38,297 nucleotides of DNA from Pusillimonas sp. UBA6240 (lineage in GTDB: Bacteria > Pseudomonadota > Gammaproteobacteria > Burkholderiales > Burkholderiaceae_B), in NCBI GenBank assembly GCA_002441445.1, contig DJWC01000127.1:1-38297 (forward strand). Reading direction: 5' to 3'. Positions 9,001 through 15,119 of the stretch are shown here, piece after piece. The notes beneath the pieces are model-generated. The model was not told the origin of the DNA. It ran no database searches and worked only from the letters and a program-made list of their open reading frames with translations. The translations under genes were made by a program, and so were the position numbers. How positions within the stretch are numbered: the stretch's first letter is position 1; every line of letters begins with the position of its first letter.

Positions 9001-9169
9001 GGTGGAGGCCTCATCACAATCCGTGCCTGTGCCGGCGGAGGCTGGCGCAGCCGGCATCGGCGCAGCCGGCATAGCCGCCGTGGCGGCCACCGCAAGTGCG
9101 GCGACAGACGTCGGCCGAGAGGGCTCCCCCGCCGAATGCCCGGCGCCTGTGTTGAACGCCCAGGACTGA
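6080..9169 (+). CDS. fdsA: NAD-linked formate dehydrogenase alpha subunit FdsA (molybdopterin, Cys type)
   Basis: This is the catalytic subunit, oxidising formate to CO2 at a molybdenum bis-MGD centre. The start is the ATG at 6080, with AAGGAAG 6 nt before it, giving 1029 residues. Domains in order: a NuoG-like [2Fe-2S] ferredoxin (about 20-110); a His-Cys cluster motif HPLDCLTCPANGDC; two ferredoxin clusters (CIVCSRCVRAC and CVSCGACVQACP); the Mo-domain [4Fe-4S] motif CAYCGVGC; then the molybdopterin oxidoreductase and dinucleotide-binding domains. The Mo ligand is Cys375, followed by the conserved His in RVCHSPTGYGL, so selenocysteine is not used. No twin-arginine signal is visible, which fits a cytoplasmic enzyme. 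After LLAARE the protein ends in an unusual Ala/Gly/Pro-rich tail of about 80 residues. Confidence 0.97.
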   Translation: MLETIIKRERDFGTPPSDSTELVRVTIDGTEIDVPAGSSVMRAAAEAGINIPKLCATDSLEAFGSCRLCLVQIEGRRGYPASCTTPVEAGMVVWTETPKLHELRRNVMELYISDHPLDCLTCPANGDCELQDMAGVVGLRNVRYGFDGANHLADQTDDSNPYFSYDPSKCIVCSRCVRACDEVQGTFALTITGRGFDSRITAGQNDSFLESDCVSCGACVQACPTSTLMEKTVIEQGQAEHSVITTCAYCGVGCAFKAEMKGQQVVRMVPWKDGKANRGHSCVKGRFAWGYATHEDRILKPMIRGDISEPWREVSWEEAIAYAASEIKRIQAKYGRDSVGGITSSRCTNEETYLVQKLVRAAFGTNNVDTCARVCHSPTGYGLKTTLGESAGTQTFDSVMHTDVVIVMGANPSAAHPVFASRLKRRLRQGAKLIVIDPRQIELVESPHIKADYHLPVRPGTNTALLTAMAHVIATEGLIDEAFVAERCETAAFEQWRDFVSRPENSPEATESETGVPAGQVRGAARLFATQGNGSIYYGLGVTEHSQGSTTVMAIANLAMATGNLGREGVGVNPLRGQNNVQGSCDMGSFPHELPGYRHISDDTVRTQFEQAWGVELQPEPGLRIPNMFDAALSGSFKGLYCQGEDIVQSDPNTQHVAKALMSMECIIVQDIFLNETAKYAHVFLPGSSFLEKDGTFTNAERRISRVRQVMAPLAGKADWQATCDLSNALGYPMHYRHPSEIMDEIARLTPTFAGVSFKKIDELGGSVQWPCNERAPDGTPIMHVDEFVRGKGRFMITQYVPSDERSTRKYPLLLTTGRILSQYNVGAQTRRTPNLLWHDEDLLEIHPQDAEDRGIRQGDMVALQSRSGETVLRADVTERVQPGVVYTTFHFPESGANVVTTDATDWATDCPEYKVTAVQARRVTEPSPWQAKWSRFSDMQLSLLAARERGDAGLAAKPAGQTDPGSRKAAPVPVEASSQSVPVPAEAGAAGIGAAGIAAVAATASAATDVGREGSPAECPAPVLNAQD

Positions 9170-9179
9170 AGGCCGGATC

Positions 9180-10172
9180 ATGAACTTCCCCGGCCGTGCG
9201 CCCGCGCCGTCAGCGCCTCTCGCAGATGCTGAAACCGATTTGCCGGCCCAGCGCAGCGGGCCGGCAAGCCTGCGGAGCTATACCTCGCACCCGGTATGGC
9301 GCGCCAACGCGCAGCAGGCGGGCAACGCCGGCGCCGGCCGCGCGGATCGCGGCTCCGGCGACGGCGACCACGCCTATGCCGGAACCACCGATGCTGACGG
9401 CGCCTACGCCGGCTGCGCCGAAACAGATCTGATTGCCAGCGAGATACCGGTGGCGCTGGAATTCAACGGCATCAGCCACGCCACGCTGCTTGCCACGCCT
9501 TGCGACCTGGAAGACCTGGCTTATGGTTTTTCCTATACGGAAGGCATCATCCGGTCGGCGCGCGACATCTACGGCATGGATGTCATGGAAAAGCCGTCCG
9601 GCATCGTGGTGCAGGTGGAAATCGCCAGCGCCCGCCTGCATGAGCTCAAACTGCGACGGCGCAACCTGGCGGGGCGCAGCGGCTGCGGCCTGTGCGGGCT
9701 GGAAAGCCTGGACGAGGTGCGGCGCAAGCTGCCCGCCCTGCCCGCCCCGCCCGAACGTTTTTCACCCGCCGCGATTACCCGGGCGGCCGGAGAGCTGCTG
9801 TCCAGGCAGGCTTTGCACCAGGCCACCGGCGCTACGCATGCTGCCGGATGGGCGGACAAGGAAGGCGCCATCCAGCACGTGCGCGAGGATGTGGGCCGGC
9901 ATAATGCGCTGGACAAATTGATCGGACACATGCTGCGCAATGCCGTGCCGCCGCAAGGCGGCCTGGCGATGATTTCCAGCCGCGCGAGCTTCGAAATGGT
10001 GCAAAAGACCGCCGCAGCCGGCATCAGCGCGCTGGTGGCGGTATCCGCCCCCACGAGCTATGCACTGCAGATCGCGCATGAGCTGAATGTGATGCTGGCC
10101 TGCTTTGCCCGCGACCGCAACTTCACGGTGTACAGTCACCCCGAATATCTAGGGCCTGCCGACAGGCCCTAG
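9180..10172 (+). CDS. fdhD: Formate dehydrogenase sulfurtransferase FdhD (FdsC)
   Basis: FdhD (called FdsC in fds operons) transfers sulfur from the IscS cysteine desulfurase to the molybdenum cofactor before its insertion into formate dehydrogenase. It has 330 residues against roughly 270-290 for the family. The catalytic Cys pair is C169/C172 in GCGLCGLES. SEIPVALEFNGISHATLLATPCDLEDLAYGFSYTEGI and DVGRHNALDKLIG are classic family blocks. An extra Gly/Ala/Asp-rich segment (about residues 42-82) sits ahead of the conserved core and explains the length. The gene starts 10 nt after the fdsA stop. The last codons form one arm of a hairpin that precedes fdsD. Confidence 0.95.
   Translation: MNFPGRAPAPSAPLADAETDLPAQRSGPASLRSYTSHPVWRANAQQAGNAGAGRADRGSGDGDHAYAGTTDADGAYAGCAETDLIASEIPVALEFNGISHATLLATPCDLEDLAYGFSYTEGIIRSARDIYGMDVMEKPSGIVVQVEIASARLHELKLRRRNLAGRSGCGLCGLESLDEVRRKLPALPAPPERFSPAAITRAAGELLSRQALHQATGATHAAGWADKEGAIQHVREDVGRHNALDKLIGHMLRNAVPPQGGLAMISSRASFEMVQKTAAAGISALVAVSAPTSYALQIAHELNVMLACFARDRNFTVYSHPEYLGPADRP
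10150..10171 (+). other. Hairpin across the fdhD stop, upstream of fdsD
   Basis: TAGGGCCTG and CAGGCCCTA form a perfect 9-bp stem with a 4-nt loop (CCGA), overlapping the fdhD stop codon. There is no T-run after it, so a classical Rho-independent terminator is unlikely. fdsD begins 20 nt later. It may act as an mRNA stability or processing element that sets the FdsD to FdsA ratio; this is inference. Confidence 0.5.
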
Positions 10173-10191
10173 ACACCCCCCGGAGCCCGCT

Positions 10192-10452
10192 TTGAACAAT
10201 ATCGAGCATCTTATCCGCCTGGCCAACCGCATAGGCGCATTCTTCGAGGCCATGCCCGACCGCGCCGAAGGCATGGAGGGCATAGCCAATCACATACAGA
10301 AATTCTGGGAGCCGCGCATGCGCGCCGCGTTGCTGGATTTCTTGGCGACCAATGCCGACGGCCGCCTGGGCGATACCGCGCTGAGCGATATCGCGCTGCA
10401 GGCCATTACCCAGAACAAAGACCGCCTGACCCCCCGGAAAGCGCGGGCCTAG
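10192..10452 (+). CDS. fdsD: Formate dehydrogenase delta subunit FdsD (TTG start)
   Basis: FdsD is a small protein of the NAD-linked formate dehydrogenase complex, needed for a fully functional enzyme in characterised fds systems. The 86 residues start at a TTG at 10192; GGAG is 6 nt upstream, and no in-frame ATG exists near the N-terminus (the first Met is about residue 21). The sequence is mostly helical, with LIRLANRIGAFFEAMPDR and IANHIQKFWEPRMRAALLDFL, matching the NAD-dependent formate dehydrogenase delta family. The weak start codon and the preceding hairpin suggest lower expression than the other subunits. It closes the fds operon and converges on the usp gene. Confidence 0.93.
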   Translation: MNNIEHLIRLANRIGAFFEAMPDRAEGMEGIANHIQKFWEPRMRAALLDFLATNADGRLGDTALSDIALQAITQNKDRLTPRKARA

Positions 10453-10469
10453 CGCTTGTCAAAGAGGTT

Positions 10470-10934
10470 TCAATCAGAAGTTTCCTTGACGCGATACACC
10501 AGCACCGCCGTCTTGGCCAGGCTGAGCACCTTGATGGTGACGCTGCCCAGCAGCAGGCGCGACAGGCCGCTGCGGCCGTGGCTGCCGATGAAGATCAGGT
10601 CGCAGCCTTCTTCTTCGGCGGCCTGCACCAGGCCGTCGGCCACGTTGAAGTTGGACACCGCCCTGCCCTTGGCCTTGACGCCGGCCGTCTCGGCGCGGTC
10701 GAGCACGGCCTTCAGGTATTTCTGGGCCTGTTCCTGCGCAGTCTTGTCGTAGTCTTCGTCCGTAATGGCGTAGGCGGCGGCCATGCCGTCGAAGCCGACC
10801 GTGGCGGCGAAAGGCTGCGTAACGTACAAGGCGACGATTTCAGCGCCTATTTCCCGAGCAAAACACACGCCTTTGTTGGCGGCCTGCGCCGACAATGCCG
10901 AACCGTCGGTTGGAATGAGTATTTTCTTGAACAT
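10470..10934 (-). CDS. Universal stress protein, UspA family
   Basis: This is a cytoplasmic single-domain Usp protein of 154 residues. The N-terminus KKILIPTDGSALSAQAANKG is the family start, and GSHGRSGLSRLLLGSVTIKVL carries the G-x2-G-x9-G-S/T ATP-binding pattern seen in nucleotide-binding members. Usp proteins help survival under starvation or respiratory stress, but the role of this one is not readable. The gene converges on fdsD with a 17-bp gap. Its leader holds a tandem 15-bp duplication directly before the start codon, which duplicates the only Shine-Dalgarno-like motif. Confidence 0.92.
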   Translation of the reverse strand: MFKKILIPTDGSALSAQAANKGVCFAREIGAEIVALYVTQPFAATVGFDGMAAAYAITDEDYDKTAQEQAQKYLKAVLDRAETAGVKAKGRAVSNFNVADGLVQAAEEEGCDLIFIGSHGRSGLSRLLLGSVTIKVLSLAKTAVLVYRVKETSD

Positions 10935-10968
10935 GGTGTTAGCCCTGTTGGTGTTAGCCCTGTTGGTT
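10934..10968. repeat. Tandem 15-bp duplication in the usp leader
   Basis: The unit TGGTGTTAGCCCTGT occurs at 10934-10948 and again, identically, at 10949-10963, followed by a partial third copy (TGGT). On the minus strand this places two copies of an AGGG-containing leader directly upstream of the usp ATG, so the ribosome-binding region itself is duplicated. Confidence 0.85.
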
Positions 10969-11041
10969 TGGGAGATGGCACCAGCTTACCTGTGATTTAA
11001 CGGAAAATATAGCTAGTACATACACTGGTACTTGACGCGGA

Positions 11042-11383
11042 TCAAAGCGACGAGGCGGCCTTGAACAAATTGGCGCAGCGCGTGCCCGTGCGGCAATAGG
11101 CCAATATGGGCGCGGGCAATTCGTCCAGCAACTGCGCAAAGCGGACCACGTCTTCCTGGGTCATGGCGCCGCTGATCACGGGCTGGTATTCAACGGCCAG
11201 GCCGGCCGCGCGCGCCGCCGCCATGACCTCTTGCGAGCCTGGCTGATCGGGGCCGCCTTCCAGGTCGGGCCGATTGATGATGACGCTTTTGAAGCCGGCG
11301 TCGGCGACGGCCTGCATATCGTCCGCCGAAAGCTGCGGCGCCACGGAAAACGTATCGGTCAGGGAATGGATGGGGACAGACAT
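11042..11383 (-). CDS. DUF442 (Blh-like) phosphatase-fold protein
   Basis: This protein of 113 residues starts at the ATG at 11383, which has AGGAG 7 nt upstream. It belongs to the DUF442/TIGR01244 family, the protein-tyrosine-phosphatase-like domain also found fused to or beside beta-lactamase-fold (Blh/ETHE1-type) sulfur enzymes. The active-site-like loop is YCRTGTRCAN, a Cys and Arg arrangement typical of the family. PQLSADDMQAVADAGFKSVIINRPDLE is the characteristic N-terminal block. Participation in sulfide or persulfide handling is proposed for relatives; no sulfur genes are adjacent here, so the function is open. It is divergent from the acetyltransferase gene, with about 50 bp between them. 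Confidence 0.88.
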   Translation of the reverse strand: MSVPIHSLTDTFSVAPQLSADDMQAVADAGFKSVIINRPDLEGGPDQPGSQEVMAAARAAGLAVEYQPVISGAMTQEDVVRFAQLLDELPAPILAYCRTGTRCANLFKAASSL

Positions 11384-11434
11384 TTGAAGCTCCTGCAATC
11401 TATACTGGAAACTGTAATCACTCAGGAAAATAGT

Positions 11435-12085
11435 ATGGCCTGCCATCGTGGCGCGCAAGTCCCCGCCGATTTCCCCCATCCTTCCAGTTCCGCCGATTCA
11501 GCAGAGCTCATCGATCCCGCCGATCAAGCGACGGACGCCACGGCCGGCCGCGGCCGGGTCCTGGTCCGGGATGCCACGCCGCAAGACATGGCCGCCGTCC
11601 AGCGCATCTATGCCCATCATGTCCTTCATGGCACGGCCACTTTCGAAGAACAGCCGCCCACCGTGGAAGACATGCTGGCGCGCCGCCGGCATATGGTCGA
11701 GCTGGGCATGCCTTATCTGGTGGCGGAAGCCGACGCGGAGGTGGTGGGCTATTGCTACGCCGCGCCCTACCGCCCGCGCATCGCCTACCGCTACACCCTG
11801 GAGGATTCGATCTACCTCGCGCAGGGCCGGGCGGGCAAAGGCCTGGGCAAGGCGCTGCTGGCAGAATTGCTGGCCCGCTGCGAGCGCGGCCCCTGGCGTC
11901 AAATGATCGCAGTCATCGGCGGGAACGAAAACCAGGCTTCGATCAATCTGCACCGCGGCATGGGGTTCACCCACGTCGGCACGCAGCCGGCCACAGGCTT
12001 CAAATTCGGCCGGTGGATAGATGTGGTCTTCATGCAAAGAGCCCTGGGCTCCGGCGGCAGCGCCCCGCCATCGGATTTGCCGTGA
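11435..12085 (+). CDS. GNAT N-acetyltransferase, phosphinothricin acetyltransferase-like
   Basis: This 216-residue protein starts at the ATG at 11435, with AGGA 7 nt upstream. The first ~38 residues are poorly conserved; the GNAT domain begins at VLVRDATPQDMAAVQRIYAHHVLHGTATFEE, typical of the Pat/Bar and methionine sulfoximine acetyltransferase group. The acetyl-CoA binding motif is in GRAGKGLGKALLAELLARC (Q/R-x2-G-x-G/A). IAVIGGNENQASINLHRGMGF and FKFGRWIDVVFMQ complete the family pattern. It probably acetylates a free amino group on a small glutamate-like or aromatic substrate; the exact substrate cannot be told from sequence. Confidence 0.9.
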   Translation: MACHRGAQVPADFPHPSSSADSAELIDPADQATDATAGRGRVLVRDATPQDMAAVQRIYAHHVLHGTATFEEQPPTVEDMLARRRHMVELGMPYLVAEADAEVVGYCYAAPYRPRIAYRYTLEDSIYLAQGRAGKGLGKALLAELLARCERGPWRQMIAVIGGNENQASINLHRGMGFTHVGTQPATGFKFGRWIDVVFMQRALGSGGSAPPSDLP

Positions 12086-12095
12086 ACCGGTAAAT

Positions 12096-12124
12096 GCCTG
12101 GACGCCGGTGCGAAGCGTCCAGGC
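12096..12124. terminator. Hairpin between convergent genes
   Basis: GCCTGGACG and CGTCCAGGC form a perfect 9-bp stem with an 11-nt loop, 11 bp after the acetyltransferase stop and about 95 bp beyond the stop of the convergent deacetylase gene. No U-run follows on the plus strand. A bidirectional or Rho-assisted terminator is the likely role. Confidence 0.5.
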
Positions 12125-12219
12125 CTGTCGACCGAAGCGGCTCCGCCGCGATACAGGACATCTTTGGCGCGCTGGCGTGGCTTCGCCGTAAGCCATGAAG
12201 CCCGCAGCGAGACCCGCGG

Positions 12220-13047
12220 TCAAGGCGCCAATTGCAGCCCGAAGCGTTCCAGCCACCCTTGCATGGCGGCGCTGCTGAGCACCTGGAATTCCGCGAGCCG
12301 CTGCGGACCCAGGCCATCGCCCGGCGACTCGGCCGCGGCGGGATGGCACATGATGGCGTCGCCGTCCCGCGCGCGCGACAGCCATTGGCGCAGCAGCACA
12401 GCATAGGCCTTTTGCCCGCCCCTGAAATCATAGACACCCAAAAAACCGCGGTTCAATGGCCAGCCCGCCTGGCGCGCCAGGCGGGTGAAACGGGCGGCGC
12501 CCAGCGCTTCTATCGTATATGCCTTGAAGCGCAATGCGGCCGGCAAACCCGACAGGTCGCCGCGGCGGGTACTGCGCAGCCAGGGGCGCCGGTCGCCATA
12601 GCGGCGGCCGATCTCGTCCAGCAGAGCCGTGCGTATCTGGGGAAACTGGTGGACGTGCTGATGGCCGTCGATAAAGTCGGGCGGCCCGCCTATGGCGTCT
12701 TCGAACAAATCGAGCTGCCGGGCGATTTGCGCCGCCACTTGCGGCCGGCGCAGGCGGCGCGCCCAGGCATGCAGGATGAGGGAGCCCACGGGCAGGTACA
12801 GGCCGGGCCGCCCCATGGCTTCGGTGAAGTTCAAATGCAGGCCTATTTGCAGGCCGGAGGCGCGCAGCGCATCCGCGCCGGCGATGAAGTCGGGCCCTTC
12901 GACCAGGCAGCTGCTGGCATTCAAACGCCCCAGCTCGGCCAGATGTAAGATGCCGTCGTTGATGGCGGCGTTCATGCCAAAATCGTCAGCGCAAACAACA
13001 ATACGTTTTTTTTTGACTTCGGCCACGCGGCCCCCCGGAAACGACAA
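12220..13047 (-). CDS. lgmC: ChbG/HpnK (YdjC) family deacetylase, LgmC-like
   Basis: This is a carbohydrate deacetylase of the YdjC/ChbG fold. The metal and catalytic motifs are CADDFGMN (Asp21-Asp22), GLHLNFTEA and DGHQHVHQFP. In Bordetella, LgmC of the lipid A glucosamine locus deacetylates undecaprenyl-phosphate-GlcNAc. The neighbouring ArnC-like, ArnT-like and GtrA-like genes make the same role likely here. The start is uncertain: a TTG at 13047 (275 residues) or a GTG at 13026 (268 residues, with a G-run just upstream); no ATG precedes the catalytic motif. A run of nine A on the coding strand encodes Lys12-Lys14, close to the start. The start abuts that of the divergent gtrA-like gene. 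Confidence 0.85.
   Translation of the reverse strand: MSFPGGRVAEVKKKRIVVCADDFGMNAAINDGILHLAELGRLNASSCLVEGPDFIAGADALRASGLQIGLHLNFTEAMGRPGLYLPVGSLILHAWARRLRRPQVAAQIARQLDLFEDAIGGPPDFIDGHQHVHQFPQIRTALLDEIGRRYGDRRPWLRSTRRGDLSGLPAALRFKAYTIEALGAARFTRLARQAGWPLNRGFLGVYDFRGGQKAYAVLLRQWLSRARDGDAIMCHPAAAESPGDGLGPQRLAEFQVLSSAAMQGWLERFGLQLAP
13006..13014. repeat. Nine-base homopolymer in the 5' end of the deacetylase gene
   Basis: Nine consecutive T on the plus strand (nine A on the coding strand) lie within the first 15 codons of the LgmC-like gene, in an otherwise GC-rich region. Tracts of this length can slip during replication or transcription. Confidence 0.8.
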
Positions 13048-13049
13048 CG

Positions 13050-13439
13050 ATGCGGAAACTGGTAAAGCAACTGGCCTGGTTCATCACGGTGGGCTGCGCC
13101 GCCGCGGCCACCCACTGGATCGTGGTCGTCGCGGCCGTATCGGCCTTGGGCATGGCCCCATTGATCGCCAACGTGGCGGGCTGGCTGGTGGCCTTCGGCG
13201 TATCGTTCGCAGGGCACTACCAACTGACCTTCAGGCATCACCACGCGCCGCTCGCCCGGGCGGCGCGCAGGTTTTTCGCCGTATCGGCGCTGGGCTTCGG
13301 CGTGAATGAGCTGGCCTATGCCTGGCTGCTGAACGCCACCGCCCTGCCCTATGACGTGCTGCTGGCCTTGATCCTTATCGCCATAGCGGGCATGACTTTT
13401 ATTTTAGGGCGCCTTTGGGCGTTCCGGCGCAAAAGCTGA
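13050..13439 (+). CDS. lgmD: GtrA family membrane protein, LgmD-like flippase
   Basis: This 129-residue integral membrane protein has four predicted transmembrane helices (about 8-30, 37-57, 75-95 and 100-122) and the GtrA fold. GtrA proteins are thought to flip undecaprenyl-phosphate-linked sugars across the inner membrane. In the Bordetella lgm locus a GtrA-like protein (LgmD) serves the glucosamine carrier lipid, and the surrounding genes support the same role here. The gene lies on the strand opposite to its three partners: it starts three bases from the deacetylase start and its 3' end overlaps that of the ArnT-like gene by 41 bp. The symbol is assigned by context. Confidence 0.75.
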   Translation: MRKLVKQLAWFITVGCAAAATHWIVVVAAVSALGMAPLIANVAGWLVAFGVSFAGHYQLTFRHHHAPLARAARRFFAVSALGFGVNELAYAWLLNATALPYDVLLALILIAIAGMTFILGRLWAFRRKS

Positions 13440-15036
13440 GCTCTTCATCCGGCTGGATATGCCACGCCCGCAGCCGCCCGTCGGTCAGCTTGGCCTCCAT
13501 CCCTTGCAGGAAACCGTAGTGATCGTGGCTTTCTTCATCGCCCAGCAGCCATAAGCCGGTGTGCCGGGGCGCGCACAAGCGCGAGATAAGCTGGTCCACA
13601 TCGATAAGCAGGCGCGCGCCCGCCGCCTGGTCGAATTGGATCGCATCGTAAAGCTCACGCCGCCAATTGTCGGTCTTGGGCAGTTCGGGATCGTTCCAGT
13701 TCGATACCACCGCCGCGGGTCTGCCCGCATGCAGGTAGAAATCCAGGTCGTAACGGAAGCGTTCCAGCATGACGATATCTTCGCCGTGCGTGTAGATATG
13801 CTGCATTTTCTTCGCCAGGTGCTTGGTGCCCGGCTGAGGCCAGACTGTCATGACGATGACCGCCAGGATGCAGATGCCCAGCGAAACATACAAAGACCGG
13901 ATGAAAGTCCGGGCGGCCCGCGAACCGCCCGACCCCTCCATCCGCAAAGCGTAGCCTTCGGCGATGAAATACGCCAGCGGCGCGAGGGCGGGCAGAATAT
14001 AGCCCACCAGTTTGGAGTTCGGTATGGAAAAGAACACCAGCACCACCGCCAGCCAGGCGAACATCAGGCCGCGCACCGCCCGGCCTTGCGGCTGGCGCCA
14101 GTAAGCCTTGCGGCAGGCGCGCCAGATCTGCAATGACCAGGGCAAGGTCAGGCCCAGCAGCACCGGCACATAGAACCAGAACGGCCGCGCGTTGTTGAAG
14201 CCCTTTTCCAGGTAGCGGTAGAAATGCTGGTAGAGGATGTAGTAGTCGAAGAAACCCGGATAGCGCTGCTGCATCGCGATCATCCATGGCAGCGACAGGG
14301 CCAGGCACAGGATGATGCCCGGCAGCCAGATCATGCGCAGCATGGTGTCGAAGCGGCGGCGCCCCAAAAGCCAGAAAAACAGCACGCCGCCCGGCAGCAC
14401 GATGCCTATCAGCCCTTTGGCCATGAAGCCCGCCGCCGCCAGCGCATAGGCCAGCGCGAACATGGCGCGATAGCGCCGGCCCGCTTCGTAGCGCAGCGCC
14501 GCGGCGGCGCCCACGCATACCGTGGCGGTGATGATGCCGCCCACCGTCATGTCCAGATTCGCGTAATGAGAAGCGCCGAACAATAGCGGGCATGACAGCA
14601 GGATCAAAGCGGCCAGTATGGCGATCCTTTGACCGGCATGGGCCCTTATGAACCAGAAGGCCATGCCGACCGTCAGGCTGGCCCCCAGGACCGACGCCAT
14701 GCGCGCCGCCCATTCGTTGACGCCGAACAGGTCCAGCGATAAGGCCGTGATCCAGTAGAACAGCGGAGGCTTGTGAAAAAACGGCAGGCCGTCCAGCATG
14801 GGCACCGCATAGTCCCCGGAACTGAGCATGCCCCAGGCGACCCCCACATACCTGCCTTCATCGGGCAGCAGCAGCGGATAAAGCCAGGTGGTGGCGGAAA
14901 ACCATAAAAAAGCGCACATGCCCACCGCCCAAGCGGATTGCACATTGAGCAATTTGGCAAATTTTTGTAATAGCGGGGGTGGATTTGAACCTGTCCCCCA
15001 GGCATAGCCTGGCAGTGCGCCTTGTTGGTTTTGCAT
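13399..15036 (-). CDS. lgmB: ArnT-like lipid A glycosyltransferase (GT39/PMT fold), LgmB-like
   Basis: This inner-membrane glycosyltransferase transfers a sugar from an undecaprenyl-phosphate donor to lipid A phosphates; LgmB does this with glucosamine in Bordetella. The protein has 545 residues. The periplasmic-loop active-site motif LLPDEGRYVGVAWGML, the HKPPLFYW motif, and about 11-12 hydrophobic helices up to residue ~400 fit ArnT. A soluble C-terminal domain follows. The start is uncertain: the ATG at 15036 has no clear ribosome site, and an ATG at 14919 would give a protein beginning just before the first helix. The first ~39 residues look non-native. Confidence 0.85.
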   Translation of the reverse strand: MQNQQGALPGYAWGTGSNPPPLLQKFAKLLNVQSAWAVGMCAFLWFSATTWLYPLLLPDEGRYVGVAWGMLSSGDYAVPMLDGLPFFHKPPLFYWITALSLDLFGVNEWAARMASVLGASLTVGMAFWFIRAHAGQRIAILAALILLSCPLLFGASHYANLDMTVGGIITATVCVGAAAALRYEAGRRYRAMFALAYALAAAGFMAKGLIGIVLPGGVLFFWLLGRRRFDTMLRMIWLPGIILCLALSLPWMIAMQQRYPGFFDYYILYQHFYRYLEKGFNNARPFWFYVPVLLGLTLPWSLQIWRACRKAYWRQPQGRAVRGLMFAWLAVVLVFFSIPNSKLVGYILPALAPLAYFIAEGYALRMEGSGGSRAARTFIRSLYVSLGICILAVIVMTVWPQPGTKHLAKKMQHIYTHGEDIVMLERFRYDLDFYLHAGRPAAVVSNWNDPELPKTDNWRRELYDAIQFDQAAGARLLIDVDQLISRLCAPRHTGLWLLGDEESHDHYGFLQGMEAKLTDGRLRAWHIQPDEELSFCAGTPKGALK

Positions 15037-15119
15037 AGAAAGAAACCCGAAGCCGGAAATTGGTCAACGTTGATGAACAACGCCCGCTGCCGCGCCGGCC
15101 AGGGGCAGTATGCCTGCTT

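Noticed and set aside
14960..15000. tRNA or tmRNA 3' end on the minus strand
   Set aside because: GGTTCAAATCC resembles a T-arm, but the five-pair T stem fails and no matching acceptor or anticodon arm is found upstream.
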